In this document: positions 58,155 through 64,000 of the stretch, in pieces
How positions within the stretch are numbered: the first letter of the stretch is position 1
Layout: each line of letters begins with the position of its first letter
Origin: Phycisphaerae bacterium
GTDB lineage: Bacteria; Planctomycetota; Phycisphaerae; UBA1845
Length of the DNA stretch: 64,000 nt
NCBI GenBank assembly: GCA_029260075.1
Contig: JAJDDY010000058.1
Location: 1-64,000, forward strand
Direction of reading: 5' to 3'
Notes under the pieces: model-generated
What the model was told of the DNA's origin: nothing
The model's database searches: none
What the model saw: the letters and a program-made list of their open reading frames with translations, nothing else
Translations under genes and position numbers: made by a program

Positions 58155-59633
58155 ATGCGTATAGCAATCGTTGCACTGTTTATGTTGTTTGTCATCATCT
58201 ACGCCCAGCGTGACTGGTTCCGCGCGCTGTGTTGCGTGGTCGTGTTCACGGCGCTTACGGACTACCCCGGTCTTCCGAACCCGCTTGACGCCAAGGGCAT
58301 CAATCACTGGTCGGTGATGCTCGGGGCGGTAGTCATGGCCTGGATCATCTCACGGTTCATGCATTGGCGATCTTGGAACATTCCGCGCGGTTGGCTTATC
58401 GTCATCAGCATCTATATGTTTGTTGAGTTGGTCGGCATTGCGCGGCTCTGTTCGAACGTTGATGTGTTCAAAATGCGCGCCGCACAAATCAACTCCGGGT
58501 ACGCTTCGTACAACGTGCGTGCCGTGCTGGTTGATATGCTCTACAGTCCCCTTCGTTTCATGTTGTTGGGGCTATTGATGTTCGACGGTGTGCGGTCGAA
58601 GCGGCAGCTGTTGTACGGCCTCTGCTCGGTGCTTGGCGCCGTCTTGATCTATGCAATCGTCGTGGACAAGGAAATCCCGCTGAGCAGTTTGGCTGGCGAT
58701 GGTATGCAGTTCCGCCATCGGATTACGAAATGGACGAATCGGCATCCGAACGACCTGGCACGCCTGTTCGCAGCATCGTTCTGGATAGGCATATCCATCT
58801 GGCAGCTCAAGGTCGGGTCGTTGACGCTTCGGCGGGTTGTGCCGTTCCTCCTTGGGTTCATCGTGATTGCCCTGGGCCACACCCATTCGAGGGGTGGTTA
58901 TCTGGCGTTTGTCGCCGTGGGGATCGTAGTCGCGATCACGGTCAGCTCGTGGCGCACGTTCGCCGTGTTGGCGATGGCGGTCATTGTGGCCGGAACTTCG
59001 GCGCCGTCGATTACGAAACGAATATTCACCGGCGTCGACATGACCGGGGACCAGGCACTCGACATGGGGGAAGTAACGGCCGGGCGCGATGTGATTTGGG
59101 CGGCTGCACTCGTTGGAATAGAAGAATCGCCGTTGATCGGACACGGAAGCAAGGGGTACGTCGTGTCGTCTGCATTGATGACATCCATCGCACACGGCGG
59201 CGGCGAAGGTCACCCACATAATGCCTATCTCGAGACCCTGCTCGATCACGGGATCCTCGGAGCGTTCGGTCGACTCGGACCATTGTTGTATGTGTTGGGT
59301 GCCGGTGTTGTGCTCGTACGACGGCGGCGCGATCCATTGTTGCGGTTGGCGGGCGTGGCTGCGGTCGCGTGGGCCACCGCATGTTTCATCATGGGACTTT
59401 CAGGTCAACATTGGGGATTCTCGGAAAACTTGTTTACGTTTTGGTGTGTGGCTGGTTTGACCGTGCGTGCCTTGACGCTTCCGGACACGGTTCCGCAACG
59501 GGTTGGCGCGCCAGCGCGATATCGCCGGCAGGTGCGTCGCGCACCTGGGGCGGTGATTCGCGCAGCGCATCCTCGCGGATTGCTGCCGCGCGGAGGTCAT
59601 GGTGTTGATGACAGTAGGGCGCGAACGACATGA
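58155..59633 (+). CDS. O-antigen ligase/polymerase (Wzy_C) family
   Basis: Polytopic membrane protein of 492 residues, about 11-12 helices, with the Wzy_C hallmark near residues 330-375: a periplasmic loop PLIGHGSKGYVV, then GHPHNAYLETLLDHGILGAFG. The family polymerises repeat units or ligates glycan to lipid A core. Alongside the Wzz/BY-kinase and the flippase it most likely acts as the polymerase. The ATG at 58155 is preferred because the frame before it overlaps the hydrolase gene; no strong ribosome site is seen. The C-terminal 45 residues are basic (RYRRQVRRAPG). Its stop overlaps the sulfotransferase start (ATGA). Confidence 0.88.
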   Translation: MRIAIVALFMLFVIIYAQRDWFRALCCVVVFTALTDYPGLPNPLDAKGINHWSVMLGAVVMAWIISRFMHWRSWNIPRGWLIVISIYMFVELVGIARLCSNVDVFKMRAAQINSGYASYNVRAVLVDMLYSPLRFMLLGLLMFDGVRSKRQLLYGLCSVLGAVLIYAIVVDKEIPLSSLAGDGMQFRHRITKWTNRHPNDLARLFAASFWIGISIWQLKVGSLTLRRVVPFLLGFIVIALGHTHSRGGYLAFVAVGIVVAITVSSWRTFAVLAMAVIVAGTSAPSITKRIFTGVDMTGDQALDMGEVTAGRDVIWAAALVGIEESPLIGHGSKGYVVSSALMTSIAHGGGEGHPHNAYLETLLDHGILGAFGRLGPLLYVLGAGVVLVRRRRDPLLRLAGVAAVAWATACFIMGLSGQHWGFSENLFTFWCVAGLTVRALTLPDTVPQRVGAPARYRRQVRRAPGAVIRAAHPRGLLPRGGHGVDDSRARTT

Positions 59634-60532
59634 TTGATCTGGTCTACATTCTTTGCCCGGGGCACTCCGGGTCTACCGTTCTGGGCATGTTGCTCGGCGC
59701 TCATCCGCAGCTCGCCACCGTTGGCGAACTAAAGGTCGTTCCGTGGAGCTTCCGGAACGACGAATCCTGTTCGTGCGGCGTGGCCATGAGTCAGTGCGCG
59801 TTCTGGAGTGACGTCGCCAAGAAGCTTGACGCCAGCGGAATGGACTTGATAAGCGACCAATTCCGCACGCATATCGACAACCGCGACACGATGACGGCAC
59901 GTCTGGTGGCCGGCCAAGTTGGCGAGCACCTGGAAGAGACGGCGCGATCCGCCGTGTTGCAGTTGTGGCCACCTGCCCGCAAGTATCTGAAGGATACGCT
60001 CGCATGCAACATCGCGCTTATGCAAACGATCATGGAATTGACCGGGCGCAACGTGTTCCTCGATACGTCGAAGGACGCCTCGCGTCTGCGCTACTTGGCC
60101 AAGAGCCATCGATTCAAGATCAGCGTGGTTCATCTTATTCGCGACGGACGCGCCGTAGCTTACTCATTAATTCGCAAGGGCGTCGATCCGCGCACCGCAG
60201 CAAAGGAATGGCTTGCAGAGCACGAGCAGGCGGAGAGACTTCGCGCCATGAATCTAAGTGATACGCGTTGGGTGCAGGTTCACTACGAAAAGTTGTGTGC
60301 GGACGCCGACGGTGTGCTGGCGTCACTCTGCGACTTCATCGGCGTGCGGGCGGAGGATCGAACACTCGACTTTCGCTCATGGGATAGTCACGTCTTGGGC
60401 AACCGTCTCCGGTTGTCTTCGGGTAAAGAGATTTCCCTCGACGAGCGGTGGCGCCGTGAGCTTACCGAAGAGCCCCTCGCGATCGTCGAGGAGATCACCC
60501 GGAGTACGAATCAACGCTATGGATACGCCTGA
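59630..60532 (+). CDS. Sulfotransferase family protein
   Basis: A 300-residue cytoplasmic enzyme that should move sulfate from PAPS to a hydroxyl group. The 5'-phosphosulfate loop is LCPGHSGSTVLGMLLGAHP (from residue 8) and the 3'-phosphate site is VVHLIRDGRAVAYSLIRKG (near 165). CSCGVAMSQCAFW is a cysteine-rich insert. VHYEKLCADADGVLASLCDF is the usual C-terminal block. It overlaps the polymerase gene by four bases and the flippase gene by 14. It points to sulfated sugars in the polymer, or to sulfation of a lipid-linked precursor. Confidence 0.88.
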   Translation: MIDLVYILCPGHSGSTVLGMLLGAHPQLATVGELKVVPWSFRNDESCSCGVAMSQCAFWSDVAKKLDASGMDLISDQFRTHIDNRDTMTARLVAGQVGEHLEETARSAVLQLWPPARKYLKDTLACNIALMQTIMELTGRNVFLDTSKDASRLRYLAKSHRFKISVVHLIRDGRAVAYSLIRKGVDPRTAAKEWLAEHEQAERLRAMNLSDTRWVQVHYEKLCADADGVLASLCDFIGVRAEDRTLDFRSWDSHVLGNRLRLSSGKEISLDERWRRELTEEPLAIVEEITRSTNQRYGYA

Positions 60533-62213
60533 TACCAAGGATCACGCCGCAGACGAAGCGAAGGGCGACGTCCCGTCGGAAGGCACGGGCATCGTGAATC
60601 GAGAAGCGTCCGCTCCGGTGTCGTCGACCTCCTCCCGGTCTACTCCGAGCGTGTCGGGCAATGTCGCCGCCAACGTGGTCGGACAGTTCGTATTCATCCT
60701 TTCCGGTTTCGTCCTGCCTCGTTTGGTCTTCGATCGCATCGGCGTCGAAATGCTCGGCGTATGGGACTTCGGCTGGGCGCTTGTCGCGCACTTGACGCTG
60801 GTCGGCGGCGGCGTGTTGTCAGCCGTTAGTCGCGAAGTTGCCCAATACACTGGTAATCACGATGTAGGCCGTCTGCGCAGTGCGATAAGCACTTGCTTTC
60901 TGTTGTTTGCTGTCGTCGGCGCGATCGTGGCCATTATCACTGCGGCGGCTGCGGCGTACATTCCCGTGTTCCTACCCGACATTTCCGTCGGTGCCATTGC
61001 CGATGCGCGGTGGGTCGTCGTACTATTGGGTCTGAGTTCGGCAATACATTTCCCGTTTCACGTATTCAATGGTGTGATCACCGGCCACCAGCGATACGTG
61101 CTTCACAACGCGATTGCGAGTGGGACGCACGTCGCGACGATCGCCATCGTGGTCACGGTCGTGCTGCTTGGTTTTGGCCTGCCCGCGATGGCTGGTGTCT
61201 ATCTGCTCGGTGAATTCGCCGCCGGTGGAATCAAACTGTTCTACGCCCGGCGGATTTGCGGGGAGTGGCGCATCGCTCGCTGTCACGTCAGTCGAGACAT
61301 GCTTCGACACGTTCTGTCGTTCGGCACGAAGACCTTGCTCCGTTCCGTCTCCACCGTAATCCTTTATCAGACCAATCTCGTACTTGTGGGTTACTTTCTT
61401 GGTGTCGAAGCCGTGGCATTGTTCGCCCGGCCGCGCTCGCTGATACGCGCCGTCGATCGCGTCATCCAGAAAGTAGCAATGGTCTTCACGCCCCGCGCTA
61501 GCCACCTCCAAGCGCGCGGTGAACACGAATCGCTCTTGCAAACGATTCACCAAGCTTCGCAGTACATACTCTATCTGGCGCTGCCGTCTGTCTTGTTGTT
61601 GGCGTTGATCGGCGGACCGCTGCTCGAAGTCTGGATGGGTGGCAAGTTCGCGAACGGCCGATTGATTGCCGTGCTTGCGATCGGACAGGTGGCGGTGTTC
61701 GCGCAGCGAGGTGCCTATCACGTGCTCATGGGTATGGCGCACCATGGTTGGCCGGCGTTCGCTGAGTTCGTCGCCAGCCTGGTTGGAATTGCCATGACCG
61801 TGATGCTGGTCGGCTATCTTGACATGGGCTTGATCGGTGCGGCGCTGGGGCTTGTGGTTCCGATGGCGCTGGTCAACCTGTTCGTTACGCCGGTCTATGC
61901 TTGCCGCGTGCTTGGTGCGTCGCCACTTGGGTTTTGGTACGGAGCTGCGGCCAAGCCGGTGTTGCTTGCCATCCCGTTTGGTGTCGTACTCGCGTTGACG
62001 CGCGTCCTCGTAACGGGCGGTCCGGCGCTTACGGTGGTCGTAGGCGTGGCCAGCGCGAGCGCGGTGTACGCTGTCCTGCTTTGGCGGTTCGCGGTGACCC
62101 CGGCGCAACGGACGAGTATCGTTCGGCGTTTGTCCAGGCTTCGAGGGCCAAAGCGTGCGGCTCTTCAGCCGGCGTCGACTACGGCGAGAACTCGCGGCTC
62201 CGATTCACAATGA
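60519..62213 (+). CDS. Polysaccharide flippase (Wzx/MOP superfamily)
   Basis: Membrane transporter of 564 residues with 12-14 helices that turns lipid-linked repeat units to the outer face of the membrane. SGNVAANVVGQFVFILSGFV and LPRLVFDRIGVEMLGVWDFG open the first helices. TKTLLRSVSTVILYQTNLVL and GYFLGVEAVALFARPRSLIR mark the second half. A 55-residue acidic, polar N-terminus (MDTPDTKDHAADEAKGDVPS) is unusual. ATG 60519 overlaps the sulfotransferase end; the longer frame from 60258 is a shadow of that gene. The 322-base gap after it, with a repeat, may close the transcription unit. Confidence 0.88.
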   Translation: MDTPDTKDHAADEAKGDVPSEGTGIVNREASAPVSSTSSRSTPSVSGNVAANVVGQFVFILSGFVLPRLVFDRIGVEMLGVWDFGWALVAHLTLVGGGVLSAVSREVAQYTGNHDVGRLRSAISTCFLLFAVVGAIVAIITAAAAAYIPVFLPDISVGAIADARWVVVLLGLSSAIHFPFHVFNGVITGHQRYVLHNAIASGTHVATIAIVVTVVLLGFGLPAMAGVYLLGEFAAGGIKLFYARRICGEWRIARCHVSRDMLRHVLSFGTKTLLRSVSTVILYQTNLVLVGYFLGVEAVALFARPRSLIRAVDRVIQKVAMVFTPRASHLQARGEHESLLQTIHQASQYILYLALPSVLLLALIGGPLLEVWMGGKFANGRLIAVLAIGQVAVFAQRGAYHVLMGMAHHGWPAFAEFVASLVGIAMTVMLVGYLDMGLIGAALGLVVPMALVNLFVTPVYACRVLGASPLGFWYGAAAKPVLLAIPFGVVLALTRVLVTGGPALTVVVGVASASAVYAVLLWRFAVTPAQRTSIVRRLSRLRGPKRAALQPASTTARTRGSDSQ

Positions 62214-62535
62214 CTCGGGTGAGCCACTCAATCCGCGCGTGACGAAGACGATCGGGTTCGGCTGGACGGCGGTGGGGCTTCGGTCGATAAAGGATTTGCA
62301 GTGCGCGGTGCTAATGCCGGACGCACGTAGCATCCACGGTCAAGGTGTCGCGACGCACGGGTACTCTGTTACGACTCAAGTGACGGGTTCATCCGATCCG
62401 AGCCGCGACCGTGAGGGACTGAGCATTGCCAACCCGAACATTAAGGTGTGACAAAGCATTAGGCTGGTTATCGTGAGCAATCAACTTGAACTTGATGATC
62501 CATGCCACCGGGAAGCACGCGTGCCTAGGAACGAT
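62214..62535. other. Intergenic spacer with family B repeat
   Basis: A family B element occupies about 62366-62459: TGTTACGACTCAAGTGACGG, GCCGCGACCGTGAGGGAC and GTGTGACAAAGCA, without the second inner arm. No other feature is seen. The GTG at 62473 is in frame with the next gene but has a weaker ribosome site than the ATG at 62536. Confidence 0.6.
62366..62459 (+). repeat. Family B repeat, short form
   Basis: Both outer ends and the first inner arm are present, with only a single CCGATCC before the arm. The second inner arm is absent, so the palindrome is lost. Confidence 0.72.
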
Positions 62536-63735
62536 ATGAACGACCGAGCCGCGCGGGGGCAAGCCAAGCCGAGCATCTGCTTTGTCGCACTGAAGGCCTA
62601 TGGTCTCCTCTCCGGACGCAAGGACATTCAGCACATCGGTGGGGCCGAGGTCCAACAGACGCTGATCGCCCGCGAATTGGCGAGGCGAGGCTACGCCGTC
62701 AGTTTCGTCGTCTTGGACCATGACCAGCCCGATGGCGAAGTCGTCGATGGCATACGCGTGTTCAAGGCCTACCGCCCGAGCGCCGGTGTCCGTGGCGTGC
62801 GTTTTGTCCACCCGCGCCTAACCGGACTCTGGTCGGCAATGCGCCGCGCCAACTCGGACGTTTATTACCAGCGTTGCGCCGGAACCGAGACGGGGTTGGT
62901 GGCCAACTGGTGTCGGCGCAATCGGCGACGCTTTGTGTTCTCCGTGGGCGCCAACCCGGCTTGCGCCGACACGTTCTCTAGTCTGGAGAACACACGTGAG
63001 CGACTGCTCTACCAATACGGCTTGAGGCGAGCAGATTACGTCATAAGCCAGACGCGGGCTCAGCAAAGGCTTCTGATAGAGAAGTTCGAGCAACACTCCG
63101 TCGTGATTCCCAGTTGCGCGGTCGACCCTGGTGAGATCGTTCACGTGGCGCCGAGCCCACGCTGCCCGCCGCGACTCCTATGGGTAGGGCGGTTCTCGCC
63201 GGTCAAAGACCCGGATTATTTGCTCGATCTTGCGGAACTATGTCCGACCTGCCACTTTGACGTTCTCGGTGACGACAATGCCCTCTCCGCACTCGGCGAC
63301 AGCCGCGCCGGTTCGGCTTATGCGAATAGAGTCAAAGACCGAGCGCGCCAGATGCCCAACGTAGAGTTGCACGGCTGGGTACGCCACGCGGATACGGGGA
63401 AGTATTACAGCAGAGCCTCAGCTCTCGTATGTACGTCTCATTCCGAGGGCTTCCCGAATACCTTCCTGGAGGCCTGGAGCCGCGGACTTCCCGTCGTTAG
63501 CAGGATCGACATAGACGATGTGATTTCCGATCATCGACTCGGCGTCGTTCACGAAGACCGACGCGAGCTGGCCAATCGTCTGAATAAACTCGTAGGAACT
63601 ACGGTGAATTGGGAGGCGTGTTCTCGCCGGGTACGGGAGTACTTCATCCAGCAGCATACTATTGATCACGTCGTTGATCGCTACGAGGATGTATGGAATG
63701 GCGCCGTGCAATGGGCTATTGAGCGAAAGAGGTGA
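62536..63735 (+). CDS. Glycosyltransferase, GT4 family
   Basis: A 399-residue GT-B enzyme. The N-domain starts ICFVALKAYGLLSGRKDIQH and carries IGGAEVQQTLIARELARRG. The C-domain has LLWVGRFSPVKDPDYLLDLA, VLGDDNALSALGD-type sequence, VELHGWVRHADTGKYYSRA and SHSEGFPNTFLEAWSRGLPV with the E-x7-E nucleotide site. The ATG at 62536 with AGGA five bases upstream is preferred over GTG 62473. It lies four bases before the next gene, so they are one unit, apparently starting after the repeat-bearing gap. Confidence 0.88.
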   Translation: MNDRAARGQAKPSICFVALKAYGLLSGRKDIQHIGGAEVQQTLIARELARRGYAVSFVVLDHDQPDGEVVDGIRVFKAYRPSAGVRGVRFVHPRLTGLWSAMRRANSDVYYQRCAGTETGLVANWCRRNRRRFVFSVGANPACADTFSSLENTRERLLYQYGLRRADYVISQTRAQQRLLIEKFEQHSVVIPSCAVDPGEIVHVAPSPRCPPRLLWVGRFSPVKDPDYLLDLAELCPTCHFDVLGDDNALSALGDSRAGSAYANRVKDRARQMPNVELHGWVRHADTGKYYSRASALVCTSHSEGFPNTFLEAWSRGLPVVSRIDIDDVISDHRLGVVHEDRRELANRLNKLVGTTVNWEACSRRVREYFIQQHTIDHVVDRYEDVWNGAVQWAIERKR

Positions 63736-63739
63736 ACCC

Positions 63740-64000
63740 GTGGCTAAGTTGGGAATCTGCGTCGACAACGCCGCGTGGTACATGAAGTTGGCCAAGTACG
63801 CCAAGGAGGCCGGTCTGGACCATGAGACGATTGAGATGGAGCGGTCGGACTGGATGGACAAAGTTCGTCCTTGCTCCGTACTCCTATGGCGACCGAATCT
63901 CGATCCGCCGTATTGCGAGGAGGGGAAGGAGAAAATCTATTTTCTCGAGACGTTCCTACAAAAGAGGGTAGTCCCCAACTGGGCCACCTTTTGGCACTAC
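63740..64000 (+). CDS. Start of a gene cut by the window end, unknown
   Basis: The 87 codons visible begin at GTG 63740, with AGAGGTG five bases upstream and only four bases after the GT4 stop. The protein starts MAKLGICVDNAAWYMKLAKY and continues to FLETFLQKRVVPNWATFWHY. The alternation of strand-like and helical segments, and a late PNW..FWHYD-like patch, could fit the preATP-grasp domain of an ATP-grasp ligase, but the diagnostic part is outside the window. Partial at its 3' end. Confidence 0.6.
   Translation, partial: MAKLGICVDNAAWYMKLAKYAKEAGLDHETIEMERSDWMDKVRPCSVLLWRPNLDPPYCEEGKEKIYFLETFLQKRVVPNWATFWHY

Noticed and set aside
61023-62108. 361-codon open frame on the minus strand opposite the flippase gene
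   Set aside because: Very basic, low-complexity translation rich in Arg, His and Gln, with no motif. It is the antisense shadow of a GC-rich coding region.

Overview
The window looks like chromosomal DNA of a GC-rich, Gram-negative-type bacterium, most probably a planctomycete or close relative. This is an inference from gene content: secreted proteins with dockerin or PEP-CTERM tails, lipoprotein beta-propellers, a large protein whose C-terminus matches a tail common in planctomycete proteins, and intergenic space packed with hairpin repeats. No ribosomal RNA or phylogenetic marker is present to settle it.

Left part (about 1-6.5 kb): two tandem paralogous secreted proteins ending in dockerin-like calcium-binding repeats, two tandem paralogous PEP-CTERM proteins, and a single-domain response regulator. 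No cohesin or exosortase is seen.

Middle part (6.5-32.7 kb): mostly housekeeping and envelope genes. A beta-propeller lipoprotein is followed by dxr overlapping a long multi-PDZ RseP-type protease, a NUDIX hydrolase, a rhomboid protease and a second site-2 protease. The last two share a short C-terminal tail. Then come a sortilin/BNR-type lipoprotein, an unknown protein, a GNAT acetyltransferase, tRNA-Leu(GAG), queC, a UbiA-family prenyltransferase of the decaprenyl-phosphate phosphoribosyltransferase type, a DUF362 protein, an alkaline phosphatase, an 887-residue mosaic secreted protein, a small secreted protein and pepT.

Right part (32.8-64 kb): a large surface-polysaccharide locus. A leftward arm holds the initiating phosphoglycosyl transferase and a nucleotidyltransferase-like protein. 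The rightward arm holds a heparinase II/III-type lyase, a Wzz/BY-kinase, an unknown helical-repeat protein, a WecG-type transferase, a PgpA phosphatase, several GT4 and GT2 transferases, a second DUF362 protein, a methyltransferase fused to a CapK/PaaK-like adenylate-forming domain, a GT39-like membrane transferase, a second methyltransferase, AsnB, a membrane-anchored esterase-like protein, an O-antigen ligase/polymerase, a sulfotransferase, a Wzx-type flippase and a gene cut by the window end. Many neighbours overlap by 1-23 bases, which suggests translational coupling. Together they describe a Wzx/Wzy-type pathway for a polymer that is probably sulfated and otherwise modified. No Wza-type export protein is visible.

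The intergenic regions carry at least five families of short dispersed repeats, nearly all able to fold into hairpins. One is a roughly 150-base foldback element with about ten full or partial copies.
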